Positions 6,736 to 14,437 of a DNA stretch of 29,379 nucleotides are shown here, piece after piece. The DNA is from Chthonomonas sp. UBA2391 (GTDB lineage: Bacteria; Armatimonadota; Fimbriimonadia; Fimbriimonadales; Fimbriimonadaceae). A program made the translations under genes and the position numbers. Numbering within the stretch: the first letter of the stretch is position 1; every line of letters starts with the position of its first letter. The stretch spans positions 1 through 29,379 of the forward strand of contig DDSL01000151.1 in assembly GCA_002343825.1 (NCBI GenBank). Reading direction: 5' to 3'. The notes beneath the pieces were generated by a model. That model saw only the letters and a program-made list of their open reading frames with translations. It had not been told where the DNA came from and searched no databases.

Positions 6736-8027
6736 TGAGCCTCGTGCCCCGGATTCTGCTGGTTTCCGGGGCACTTTTGTGCCTCAGATTTGGCCTGACG
6801 TCGCCGAGTTTGGGGTCCGACCTTCTCCCGTTGCCGGCCGAGCGGATCGGCGGTTTGGCCCTTCCCGAATCCGTTCCTCCTCCTCGGATTCAGTTGGGAA
6901 CCGGGTCTAGTTTTTTGGTCCGAACCACCGAACGGGGCCGGGTCCTCCAGAGCTTTGACGGCCGCTTTCGCTGGGTGGATGCCTCGCGGGATTGGGGTGG
7001 AACCCGGGTTCGGCTTGAGTTTCGGCAGACCCGAGTCCGAGGAGCCAGTCAGGTCGGACGCGACGAGTCGAAGGGGTACGGATCCGAAGATCGCGTGTTG
7101 ATTACAGCCGAGCGTGGACCCCTAGCGGTCAGCCTCGCCCGTGAAGTCGGGCGGTTGAGGGTGGACTCCGACCTCTTCGAGGGGCTCTCCGGTCTGATTC
7201 CCAACCCTGACCTCTCGGTCTCTGCGCGCGATGTGGCCCTAGGGTTGGCCTATTCGGTTCGGCTGGGCAAGCAGGTGGCGGCCAAAGTGGGGCTCTCGGC
7301 CGGTCGCTCGGTGGCCAGTGGTCGATTCCAAGAGTCAGGCCAGTCTCCCGTTCTCAATGTGCCGCTGGATCAGAGCGTTCTCGGATCGCGAATCGAACTT
7401 GAGGCCGGCAACTGGTCCGTGAAGACCCAGTTTGCAAACGGGGAGGGGACCGACCGCCTGTCCTTGAATGGCGCCTCAGCAGGCCGAGCAAAAACCACCA
7501 CCGATCGCGCCGACCTCGCTCTAGGCTGGCGGAGTCAAGATCCAGCCGGATCTTGGAGTGCTAGCGCTGGGTGGAGCCGGAGCGGGGTTGGACTCCGCGG
7601 TTGGCTCAATAATTCCGCCGATCTGGCTCTGCAAACCCCACTCGATGGTCGGGTCGACTTCTCGCTCAGTGGTCGAACCCACCTCTGGTCACTACTAGCG
7701 ACGAGGGAGTCCCAATACCGCAACGGAGGCGGATCGGTGGTCGAGTTTGGCCTCGTCCGAATTCGCGCCTCCTCCCGGAGCCGGTACGACTTGCGCCTCT
7801 TTGCTAACGGAATCGGGGAAGAAAGCCAAACTCGTCCGGCTCCGCTTGATCTCATCCGGCTGGGCTATCGACACCGTCAACCGCTCGGGCAGGGCCGGGC
7901 CGAGTTTGGCATTGAGCAATGGGTGCCGTTGCCGCAAAAATCGGGGCGAGGACCGGCCTCGGGTGGGGGCGGGGGAAGCCGTCGCACTTTTGGCGGATTG
8001 ACCCTTTGGACCAGTTATTCGTGGTAG
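6735..8027 (+). CDS. Predicted outer-membrane beta-barrel protein, unknown family
   Basis: The product has 430 residues. It starts with a Sec signal peptide (ILLVSGALLCLRFGL, cleavage near residue 28). The mature part is rich in alternating polar/hydrophobic strands with many Gly, Ser, Arg and Trp, and lacks long hydrophobic helices. The C-terminus is LTLWTSYSW, with a terminal aromatic residue and hydrophobic or aromatic residues at -3, -7 and -9, which matches the beta-signal read by the BAM machinery. This suggests a porin-like barrel. The ATG overlaps the stop of the lipoprotein gene by one base, implying coupled synthesis. No family could be named; a periplasmic beta-rich protein is the alternative. 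Confidence 0.65.
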   Translation: MSLVPRILLVSGALLCLRFGLTSPSLGSDLLPLPAERIGGLALPESVPPPRIQLGTGSSFLVRTTERGRVLQSFDGRFRWVDASRDWGGTRVRLEFRQTRVRGASQVGRDESKGYGSEDRVLITAERGPLAVSLAREVGRLRVDSDLFEGLSGLIPNPDLSVSARDVALGLAYSVRLGKQVAAKVGLSAGRSVASGRFQESGQSPVLNVPLDQSVLGSRIELEAGNWSVKTQFANGEGTDRLSLNGASAGRAKTTTDRADLALGWRSQDPAGSWSASAGWSRSGVGLRGWLNNSADLALQTPLDGRVDFSLSGRTHLWSLLATRESQYRNGGGSVVEFGLVRIRASSRSRYDLRLFANGIGEESQTRPAPLDLIRLGYRHRQPLGQGRAEFGIEQWVPLPQKSGRGPASGGGGGSRRTFGGLTLWTSYSW

Positions 8028-8033
8028 CGGGGT

Positions 8034-8039
8034 CATAAT
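8034..8039 (+). promoter_or_regulatory. CATAAT box, candidate -10, 8 bases before the methyltransferase start
   Basis: CATAAT matches the -10 consensus at five of six positions and lies 8 bases before the ATG at 8048. No convincing -35 is found at 16-18 bases. If used, transcription would begin at or within a couple of bases of the start codon. GAGGG in the spacer could instead act as a close Shine-Dalgarno of a longer transcript. Confidence 0.35.
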
Positions 8040-8047
8040 GAGGGTCC

Positions 8048-9151
8048 ATGAAGGGCGGTCCGTCGCGATTATTGCTGAAGCAAGCCGAGAACCTCTTTCC
8101 CGATGAGGCCGAGCGGACGAAGTTTATCGAAGCGCTTACCCAAGGAAACAGCCGTGAGCCGGCGATCTTGGTCGTCAATGAGCGACCCGAGGTTCGACTG
8201 TTCCCGCGCGTCGCCCCGATGCCCTGGCAGCCCAGCTTCGCGATCCGAATCGACGAAGACTTTCGACCGGCCAAGCACCCCCTTCACGCCAAGGGCGTCT
8301 TCTATTCGCTCGACTTCAGCAGTGTCTTCTCGGCGAGTGTGTTGACCGCCGTGACCCCGCCCGCTCGGCGAATCTTGGACTTGTGTGCAAGCCCCGGCGG
8401 GAAGTCGATCTTTGCCTGGTTGCTCTTCCAGCCCGAGATCTTGGTCTGCAACGAGGCGATCCGGAAGCGGATGGGAGCCCTCATTTCGAATCTCCATCGC
8501 TGTGGGATCGAGCGGTCGGTGGTGTGGTCAGCTGATCCGTCGGTCTATGCCAACAAGTTTCCCGAGACATTTGACCTGATCTTGGTCGACGCTCCGTGTA
8601 GCGGCCAGTCACTTTTGGCCAAAGGCGACGAGGCCCCCGGATGCTTCAGCCCGACGATGATCGACATGAACGTCGGCCGTCAACGCCGGATCACCGGCCA
8701 CGCCGTTCGATGCCTTCGTCCAGGTGGCCATTTGTTCTACAGCACGTGCACCTATTCGATCAAAGAAAACGAGAAGGTCATGGCGTGGCTGATGCAGGAG
8801 TATCCGGACCTTGAGGCGGTTGAGGTCCCGGGAATGGAGGAGCACCGTAGCCTCTATGCCGAGTTTCCCTGCTATCGCCTCTTCCCGCAGAGTCAAATGG
8901 GGGCGGGAGCGTTCGCGTGTTTGCTTCGATTGAAGGGAACGCCCGAGGACCACTGGCCCAGTCTCGAAGAGCTCCGTGGCTCGTGGAGATTTGGAGACCC
9001 GGCGCCCGAGCGGCCCGCGACCCCCAAGGAGACCGTGACGCCCGAACCGTTCAAGAAGCCCAAGGCTCATGGGGCAGCACCGAGAAAGCCTCGCTGGACC
9101 CCGAAACCCAAGCCTGCCCCAGGTGGCCGGCGGGGCCGCCGCCGAAACTAG
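8048..9151 (+). CDS. RsmB/RsmF (NSUN)-family RNA 5-methylcytosine methyltransferase
   Basis: The product has 367 residues and transfers methyl from S-adenosylmethionine to C5 of cytosine in rRNA or tRNA. Motif I, DLCASPGGKS, is at 111-120. Motif IV, DAPCSG, is at 181-186, with C184 as the release cysteine. Motif VI, YSTCTYS, is at 231-237, with C234 as the nucleophile. The N-terminal part up to about 80 is short, without the NusB-like domain of RsmB, which favours an RsmF/YebU-like or archaeal-type enzyme. The C-terminal 45 residues are a Lys/Arg/Pro-rich tail ending GGRRGRRRN, likely an RNA-binding extension. The stop TAG shares CTAG with the stop of the convergent small gene. The exact target base cannot be told from sequence. 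Confidence 0.88.
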   Translation: MKGGPSRLLLKQAENLFPDEAERTKFIEALTQGNSREPAILVVNERPEVRLFPRVAPMPWQPSFAIRIDEDFRPAKHPLHAKGVFYSLDFSSVFSASVLTAVTPPARRILDLCASPGGKSIFAWLLFQPEILVCNEAIRKRMGALISNLHRCGIERSVVWSADPSVYANKFPETFDLILVDAPCSGQSLLAKGDEAPGCFSPTMIDMNVGRQRRITGHAVRCLRPGGHLFYSTCTYSIKENEKVMAWLMQEYPDLEAVEVPGMEEHRSLYAEFPCYRLFPQSQMGAGAFACLLRLKGTPEDHWPSLEELRGSWRFGDPAPERPATPKETVTPEPFKKPKAHGAAPRKPRWTPKPKPAPGGRRGRRRN

Positions 9152-9480
9152 CTAGGAAAAGCTACCCGCTCGCACCGGTGCTCGAGCAGTTTCACCAACT
9201 GGCGTTCCCACTCGTCGGCCTCGGTGGCAAAGACGGTGGCCGGAGGGATCCGGAACAGAGCTACGCCGAGCGTTAGAAGATAACCTTCGCGCACAACCGG
9301 AGCCAGCCGGAAGTCGATGGAAGCTTCTTCTCCCTGGACCAAGCCAAGCATGGCTTCGGGACAATAAAAAGCTAGCCGATGGGGACCAATTCCGACATCG
9401 CGATAAAACTCGAAACCGAGGCGACCATCGCGCACGATTTCCCAGATAAGGGTGTCGATGCACACCCGTCGACATTTCAC
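9148..9480 (-). CDS. Small protein of unknown function
   Basis: I do not recognise this protein of 110 residues. It has no signal peptide or membrane segment. The N-terminal half is beta-rich (CIDTLIWEIVRDGRLGFEFY), and the C-terminal helix (TEADEWERQLVKLLEHRC) is charged. There are three Cys near the ends and in FYCPEA. The GTG at 9480 is preferred over the GTG at 9486 because GGAGG (9489-9493) is 8 bases from the first and only 2 from the second. The gene is leftward, divergent from the desaturase gene across 145 bases, and its stop overlaps that of the methyltransferase gene by 4 bases. The good ribosome site and sensible composition argue that it is real. Confidence 0.6.
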   Translation of the reverse strand: MKCRRVCIDTLIWEIVRDGRLGFEFYRDVGIGPHRLAFYCPEAMLGLVQGEEASIDFRLAPVVREGYLLTLGVALFRIPPATVFATEADEWERQLVKLLEHRCERVAFPS

Positions 9481-9488
9481 AAGCACAG

Positions 9489-9493
9489 CCTCC
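9489..9493 (-). promoter_or_regulatory. Shine-Dalgarno GGAGG deciding the start of the small leftward gene
   Basis: GGAGG on the minus strand is 8 bases from the GTG at 9480 and 2 bases from an in-frame GTG at 9486. Normal spacing selects 9480. Confidence 0.6.
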
Positions 9494-9541
9494 GGACCAA
9501 TGTCCTTCGTAACTCACTCATTCTATATGAACCCAGCCCCC

Positions 9542-9559
9542 ATTTGGCGTGATTTGGCG
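9542..9559 (+). promoter_or_regulatory. Direct repeat ATTTGGCG x2, 10-base period, in the desaturase upstream region
   Basis: ATTTGGCG occurs at 9542-9549 and again at 9552-9559, so the two copies face the same side of the helix. They lie in the 145-base gap between divergent genes, about 53 bases before a CATAAT box of the desaturase gene. A binding site for a regulator of membrane lipid genes is possible. No other tandem site of this kind was noticed. Confidence 0.4.
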
Positions 9560-9611
9560 ACGAAAGTTTGCGGTTTATGGTGCTGGGGTCGAAATAGCAG
9601 TCCCGACTCGG

Positions 9612-9617
9612 CATAAT
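9612..9617 (+). promoter_or_regulatory. CATAAT box, candidate -10 of the desaturase gene
   Basis: CATAAT ends 8 bases before the ATG at 9626, in the same arrangement as at 8034-8039. The GGAGG that follows (9618-9622) is only 3 bases from the ATG, too close for normal Shine-Dalgarno pairing, so a near-leaderless mRNA would fit. There is no clear -35. Confidence 0.35.
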
Positions 9618-9625
9618 GGAGGTGG

Positions 9626-10702
9626 ATGTCTGCGACTGTCGTTCCTAATCCGGTCTCCGCAAGTGAGCCCGAGATCCCCCGTTATCGTTCGATTCTAAAG
9701 AAGAAGATCCCCGCCGAACTTTTTGAGCCCGATCTTGGGGCTCTCTGGTGGTATCCGGTTCACGCCGGGGTGATTGCCCTTTGTTGGTTTGTCCTGACCA
9801 ACCACTTTTCGTGGTGGACGGCTCCTTTCTTGGCACTGGCCGTGGGCCACTCGTTTGGGTGCATGGGCTTCATCGCCCATGATATCTGCCACGGCGGGAC
9901 GATCAAAAACCTCGTCGCCCGGGACCTGCTCGCCGGGATTGGCTTCAGCCCGTTCTGGATCAGCCCGCGGCTTTGGCGGCGGTGGCACAACGGAGACCAC
10001 CACACTCACACCCAAGTGGAGGGCGTGGACCCGGACCACCTGTTCACCATGACCGACTACGAGCGAAACCCGATTCTGCAATGGCTCTATCGGCTCTCTC
10101 CGCTCCTTCGGAATCTGGTGATCTTCAGCAGCTTTAGCTACCGGATGAACCAGCAAACTTTGCGGATGGTGTTCGTCTACACCAAATCCAAGCTCCCCGG
10201 AACCTGGGAGAAGGTCGTCATCTGGAGCCAAATGCTGCTCATGCTAGGCCTTTGGGGCGGGGTCAGCTACATGCTCGGTAGCCAAGTCTTCTGGTGGGGC
10301 TACTTCATTCCGTTGCTCGTCGCCAACAGCATGGTCATTGGCTACATCGCCACGAACCACTTCTTGAACCCCCTCGCCGATGAGTCAGACGTGCTCGGCA
10401 CCTCGCTCTCGGTTACCTTGCCCAAGTGGCTCAAGTGGCTGGATCCCTGGCACCAATCTTTTGGTGCCCACGTCGCCCACCACCTCTTCCCCCAGGCATC
10501 GGCCAAGAACTGCCGCAAGATCGAGAGCTACATCGCCGAAGAGTTCCCCGATCGATTCCACATCATGCCGCTCTTCACCGCGCTCAAGATGCTCTGGGAT
10601 ACGCCGTGGATCTATGAGACCAAGGAGACGTTCATCGACCCCGTTCGAGATGAGCGAACGCCGACCTTGGGTCACGGATTGGAAAAGCGGCTCAAGAAGT
10701 AG
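9626..10702 (+). CDS. Fatty acid desaturase (membrane, three-histidine-box)
   Basis: The product has 358 residues and is an integral inner-membrane di-iron enzyme introducing a double bond into acyl chains. The three His boxes are all present: HDICH at 85-89, HNGDHH at 121-126 and HVAHH at 282-286. Hydrophobic pairs flank them (about 45-80, 195-240), giving the usual four-helix topology with the boxes in the cytoplasm. Length fits the FA_desaturase family (PF00487). The ferredoxin or cytochrome b5 electron donor is not encoded nearby. The stop overlaps the convergent hexosaminidase gene by 11 bases. Regulation may involve the tandem ATTTGGCG repeat upstream. Regiospecificity (delta-9, omega-3 or other lipid) cannot be read from sequence. 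Confidence 0.9.
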   Translation: MSATVVPNPVSASEPEIPRYRSILKKKIPAELFEPDLGALWWYPVHAGVIALCWFVLTNHFSWWTAPFLALAVGHSFGCMGFIAHDICHGGTIKNLVARDLLAGIGFSPFWISPRLWRRWHNGDHHTHTQVEGVDPDHLFTMTDYERNPILQWLYRLSPLLRNLVIFSSFSYRMNQQTLRMVFVYTKSKLPGTWEKVVIWSQMLLMLGLWGGVSYMLGSQVFWWGYFIPLLVANSMVIGYIATNHFLNPLADESDVLGTSLSVTLPKWLKWLDPWHQSFGAHVAHHLFPQASAKNCRKIESYIAEEFPDRFHIMPLFTALKMLWDTPWIYETKETFIDPVRDERTPTLGHGLEKRLKK

Positions 10703-12146
10703 GCTTGTCCGGGTCTCGATAGCGAATTCCGACTGCATCCCAGCGATGCAAATGGGATTGTAATCGAGACCGATACTGAGTAAAGTCGCGCCCGCTGGCC
10801 GGGGTCCACAGGACCTCGGCCAGTGCCGTTAATCGGGGGAAGGCCATGTACTCCACGTGGTCTGGGGTGCGCATGTATTCGGTCCAAAGCTGGCCCTGAG
10901 CCCCCAAGACTCGATCGCGCTCATCTCCGGTCAGGGCCTCGGGAATGGGCTCGAATTCGTACACCTTTTCTAGTGGAGTGAATCCACCAATCGCATGGGG
11001 CTCTTGCTCTCGGTCTTGAGACTGATAGTGATCGAAGTAGGTGTGGCTCCAGGGAGTGATCACCACATCGTGGCCGGCTTGAGCGGCGGCAATGCCCCCA
11101 TCGACCCCGCGCCAACTCATCACCGTCGCCCCCTTGGCCAATCCGCCTTCTAGGATCTCGTCCCAACCGACTAACCGTCGACCGCGCTCGGTCAGCCAGC
11201 GGTCGAAGTGCCGGATGAACCAACTCTGGAGTTCGTGCTCATCTTCCAGCCCCAACTCTTGGATCTTGGCTTGGATCTTGGGGTCGGTTTTCCAGAGGTC
11301 CTTGGGACACTCGTCCCCGCCGATGTGAATCCACGGGCTGGGGAAGAGCTCCAGAACTTCGGTGAGGACGTCTTCCAGGAATCGAAACGTGCCCGGTTCC
11401 ACGTTGAAGACGGTGGTGTGAACTCCCCAATTGCCAGGGACTTCGGGGACCGGTGCCACGCCAAGCTCGGGATAAGCGGCGATGGCCGCGCTAGCATGGC
11501 CGGGCATCTCAATCTCGGGCATCACCCGGATATGGCGTTCGGCTGCATAGGCCACGATCTCGCGAATTTCGTCTTGAGAGTAGAAGCCCTCATGGGGTTC
11601 CTCCGACCAGGTCTCAGGGTCCAGCTTGAGCATTGTCCGGCGACGCTTGGACCCGACTTCGGTCAGGCGCGGGTACTTCTTGATTTCGATCCGCCATGCT
11701 TGATCTTCGGTCAGATGCCAGTGGAGGACGTTGTACTTGTACCGGGCCATCTCGTCCAGAAACTTCTTGATCCAATCGGTGGGCATGAAGTGGCGGCAGA
11801 CATCCAGGTGCATTCCTCGCCAGCCGAACCTGGGCGCATCCTCAATTTCGACATAGGGAAGGGTGCCATCGACTTCGAGCTGGATCAAGGTCTGAAGGGC
11901 ATAGAAGGCCCCGGCTTCGTCGGTGGCCGAGATTTCAATTCCCTCGGAGCTGACCACAAGTCGATAACCCTCTGGCGATCCGTCGGGGCCGAGGGTCACC
12001 CGGACCCCGCCCATGCCTGGGAAGACGGCTTCCCATTTCCGGACAAATGCCTCCGAAGCGTCGACTGGACCGGGAGTCAGAGCAAGGGATCCGCCTGGCA
12101 AGGCGAGCTGAGCAGGGAACGGGATGAGAGGGAGATTCGCAGACAT
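10692..12146 (-). CDS. Glycoside hydrolase family 20 beta-N-acetylhexosaminidase, cytoplasmic
   Basis: The product has 484 residues and removes terminal beta-linked GlcNAc or GalNAc by substrate-assisted catalysis. Residues 1-100 form the GH20b-type N-terminal domain. The TIM barrel starts at APRFGWRGMHLDVCRHF; conserved HWHLTEDQAWR (142-152), EIEMPGHASA (211-220) and HIGGDEC (274-280) follow, with the catalytic pair D278-E279. A Trp-rich C-terminus lines the sugar pocket. There is no signal peptide, so it should act on imported oligosaccharides or recycled wall fragments. NagA, encoded about 12 kb away, could use the GlcNAc once phosphorylated. The start ATG has no Shine-Dalgarno. It is divergent from rnhB and convergent with the desaturase. 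Confidence 0.93.
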   Translation of the reverse strand: MSANLPLIPFPAQLALPGGSLALTPGPVDASEAFVRKWEAVFPGMGGVRVTLGPDGSPEGYRLVVSSEGIEISATDEAGAFYALQTLIQLEVDGTLPYVEIEDAPRFGWRGMHLDVCRHFMPTDWIKKFLDEMARYKYNVLHWHLTEDQAWRIEIKKYPRLTEVGSKRRRTMLKLDPETWSEEPHEGFYSQDEIREIVAYAAERHIRVMPEIEMPGHASAAIAAYPELGVAPVPEVPGNWGVHTTVFNVEPGTFRFLEDVLTEVLELFPSPWIHIGGDECPKDLWKTDPKIQAKIQELGLEDEHELQSWFIRHFDRWLTERGRRLVGWDEILEGGLAKGATVMSWRGVDGGIAAAQAGHDVVITPWSHTYFDHYQSQDREQEPHAIGGFTPLEKVYEFEPIPEALTGDERDRVLGAQGQLWTEYMRTPDHVEYMAFPRLTALAEVLWTPASGRDFTQYRSRLQSHLHRWDAVGIRYRDPDKPTS

Positions 12147-12163
12147 GGAGAAAGACCCGAGCC

Positions 12164-12169
12164 ATTATG
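12164..12169 (-). promoter_or_regulatory. CATAAT box, candidate -10 of the GH20 gene
   Basis: CATAAT on the minus strand lies 17 bases before the ATG at 12146, predicting a leader of about ten bases with no Shine-Dalgarno. It is the third such box just before a gene in this window. No -35 is recognisable. Confidence 0.35.
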
Positions 12170-12267
12170 AACGCCTGGGGTCAGTCTCTGAGAGCGACCG
12201 GACCAGGAGCAAGAAAGTGACTGGGGATGCGGCTTCGGGTCTGGTTTGATCCGTCCCTCCATTCGTT

Positions 12268-12897
12268 ATGTTGCGCGCAACCCCGACTCCGGACCTTTTG
12301 ATTGCGACACCCGGAGTGGCGGGGGTGGATGAGGCGGGGCGCGGTCCGTTAGCCGGGCCCGTGGTAGTGGCCGCCGTGCTCCTCCCAGAAAACTTCAATC
12401 TGAAGGGGATCCAAGATTCCAAGAAGATCACGCCCGAGCGGCGGAACGAACTGGCTCAGCGGATCCGCAACGAAGCCGAGTTGAGCTGGGTCGCCATCGA
12501 ACCCAGCGAGATCGACCGCCTGAACATCCTCGGGGCGACTCTGGTCGGGATGACCCGAGCGCTCGACGGTTTGGGACTTCACGTCACCGAGGCTCTGATC
12601 GACGGAAACCACGCCCCCCGAGGCACCCGCCAAAAGGTGAGTCCCATCGTGAAGGGGGACGCCACCTATGCCGCCATCGCGGCTGCCTCGATCATGGCCA
12701 AAACCATTCGGGATCAGATCATGGTGGAGTATGCGATCCAGTACCCCCGATATGGGTTTAACCGAAATTTTGGCTACCCGACCCCCGATCATCTCGAAGC
12801 CTTGAGGCAAAATGGGCCATGTCCGATCCACCGCCGAAGTTTCGCCCCCGTTCGAGCGGTGGTCGAAATGCCCGGACTGTTCGACGCATTGGACTAG
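12268..12897 (+). CDS. rnhB: Ribonuclease HII
   Basis: The product has 209 residues and cleaves the RNA strand of RNA-DNA hybrids, including single ribonucleotides in DNA. The signature GVDEAGRGPLAGPVVVAAV begins at residue 18. The DEDD metal ligands are D21, E22, D112 (in LIDGN) and D131 (in VKGDATY). The segment AAASIMAKTIRD at 138-149 is also family-typical. Length matches the family. The 3' end overlaps yraN by 79 bases, and the rnhB-yraN order is common in bacteria. The region before it is shared with the divergent GH20 gene; no strong promoter is seen. Confidence 0.96.
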   Translation: MLRATPTPDLLIATPGVAGVDEAGRGPLAGPVVVAAVLLPENFNLKGIQDSKKITPERRNELAQRIRNEAELSWVAIEPSEIDRLNILGATLVGMTRALDGLGLHVTEALIDGNHAPRGTRQKVSPIVKGDATYAAIAAASIMAKTIRDQIMVEYAIQYPRYGFNRNFGYPTPDHLEALRQNGPCPIHRRSFAPVRAVVEMPGLFDALD

Positions 12898-13202
12898 AGG
12901 CCGAAGACCGGATCGCCGACTACTTGCTCCAACTCGGCTGGACGGTGGTCACGCGGCGGTTCAAGTCCCAGGTCGGCGAGATCGACCTCATCGCTCTTGA
13001 TGGTGATTGCCTTGTCTTCGTCGAGGTCAAAGAAGCGAGCCAAGGAGACCCCGAGGTCCGAGTGACCGATGAAAAGATCCGCCGCCTTCACTCGGCCGGG
13101 GAAGCCTATCTGGTCCAGAATCCGGTTCCCGCGTCGGAGGTCCGCTTCGATCTGGTGACCCTCGTTCGAGGCGAAATCCAACACTTTCGAAGTGCGTTCT
13201 AG
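12819..13202 (+). CDS. yraN: UPF0102 (YraN) family endonuclease-like protein
   Basis: The product has 127 residues and the restriction-endonuclease-like fold of PF02021. The family block begins at GLEAEDRIADYLLQLGW, followed by RRFKSQVGEIDLIALDGDCLVFVEVK, which contains the GEIDLI...VEVK nuclease-like motif (E, D, E, K). The biological role is unsettled; members are thought to act in DNA processing and are often encoded beside rnhB. The only suitable start is the ATG at 12819, inside rnhB; it gives an N-terminus of about 25 residues before the family block, longer than usual. The stop TAG shares CTAG with that of the convergent ceramidase-like gene. Confidence 0.9.
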   Translation: MSDPPPKFRPRSSGGRNARTVRRIGLEAEDRIADYLLQLGWTVVTRRFKSQVGEIDLIALDGDCLVFVEVKEASQGDPEVRVTDEKIRRLHSAGEAYLVQNPVPASEVRFDLVTLVRGEIQHFRSAF

Positions 13203-14380
13203 CGTGGACGAGCGAGGACCCGGATGGCTCTCTGCGTGGCCTCGAGTACCCGAGGCCCGGTATCGGGACCGTGAAAGCTCAGGGTCGCCTCATATCCCCC
13301 GCGCTGATAATCTTGGGGCGTGAGGACGTAGCCGATCCAGCCGTTGACGTGGCTGCAGACGAGGACGCGCAAGCCTCGCTCTTCGCCGATGGCTTGGAGC
13401 TCCCGCCCAACTTCGGCCGTGGGCTCCCCAGGAACCCCCAGCAAGACCCAACTGCCGACTCGGATCGCGGTGATTTCGGCCTCGCGAGGGGCGAAGGCTC
13501 GCACCGCAATCAGAGCAAGAGGATCGTTCACTCCGAACGATCGAGCGAACTCCGGATGGGGTTTGGGGTCGGCGAGTTCGATCGGCTCCCGGTGGATGCG
13601 TAGCCCCGGCTCGTTGTCCATTCCGCTCTCACCCGCCATCCTTCGGCGTCCGAGGGCCGATGCCATGTTGGACACTTGGCCGCCCGGCTCGGGTCCAAGG
13701 GAGAACGGAGAGGCATCGCCGATCGACCCCACCAGTGCGAGCCGTTTGGGTCGTTGGCGCATCAGAGTCCCCGGCCAATCGCTCCGGAGTTTGAGCTCGG
13801 ATTCGGGATAAAGGGTGGCATGGGCTCCAAAGTGGAAGATCTCCACCGGGCCAAGTTGCAGAGCGGTTCGGTGGGGGTCCGGCTGGGCTAGCGCACGCCT
13901 CCCCCGGGAAAAGCTGGAGCTGGCTTGGCCCCAATGCAGCTCGGTGAATGCGAATGGCGTGGACTGCTGCGCGGACTGGATGGTCCCCGCGATCTGCTTG
14001 GCCATCGAGTCGAGCTCCGCCCTGCGAAAACGGGCGATCCCGGGGACCTCAAAGGTCATCCGGTCGTTCCACATTTGGCTGTCGGGCGCACAGTGGGTAT
14101 GGGTCGCAGCAAGGAACAGTTCCATCCCATCTGGGAGTTGGCGTCGGACCTCCCGAACCAGGCTTTCTGGGACGGTCAGCGACTCGATACTCACGATCGC
14201 CACCGAACTTCCGCCTGGTGACCCGAGCAAGGCGACCCGGATGCGGAGTTCATCTCCCCCGGGCTGATAACCGGCCCCCTTTCGAGCGGTGTATCCGCCA
14301 AGAGGGAGCGAATCGGTCCACTCGAAGGCCTTTTCGGCGTATTGAATGACCAAACCGGCAAGCAGGGCCGTCCAACTCAT
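13199..14380 (-). CDS. Neutral/alkaline non-lysosomal ceramidase-like hydrolase
   Basis: The product has 393 residues. It matches the N-terminal domain of the neutral ceramidase family (PF04734): PLGGYTAR, then ATHTHCAPD for the zinc-binding HTH segment, HFGAHATLY for the second zinc His, and GSIGDASP, equivalent to the GD-x-SPN segment with the nucleophilic Ser. The C-terminal Ig-like domain of true ceramidases is missing, as in many bacterial relatives of unknown substrate. Only a weak hydrophobic N-terminus is present, so location is unclear. The ATG at 14380 is chosen; the open frame to 14698 overlaps the divergent gene and is a shadow. Ceramide is not an expected lipid here, so another amide or ester substrate is possible. 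Confidence 0.75.
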   Translation of the reverse strand: MSWTALLAGLVIQYAEKAFEWTDSLPLGGYTARKGAGYQPGGDELRIRVALLGSPGGSSVAIVSIESLTVPESLVREVRRQLPDGMELFLAATHTHCAPDSQMWNDRMTFEVPGIARFRRAELDSMAKQIAGTIQSAQQSTPFAFTELHWGQASSSFSRGRRALAQPDPHRTALQLGPVEIFHFGAHATLYPESELKLRSDWPGTLMRQRPKRLALVGSIGDASPFSLGPEPGGQVSNMASALGRRRMAGESGMDNEPGLRIHREPIELADPKPHPEFARSFGVNDPLALIAVRAFAPREAEITAIRVGSWVLLGVPGEPTAEVGRELQAIGEERGLRVLVCSHVNGWIGYVLTPQDYQRGGYEATLSFHGPDTGPRVLEATQRAIRVLARPR

Positions 14381-14419
14381 GGAACGTGGTTTACCAGAAC
14401 GGGGCAGGAACCCCGATGC

Positions 14420-14425
14420 TACAAT
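14420..14425 (+). promoter_or_regulatory. TACAAT box, candidate -10 of the Ig-like/purH unit
   Basis: TACAAT (five of six to consensus) ends 12 bases before the ATG at 14438, in the 57-base gap between divergent genes. It could drive the long rightward run. No clear -35. Confidence 0.35.
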
Positions 14426-14437
14426 GATCCATCCGGA

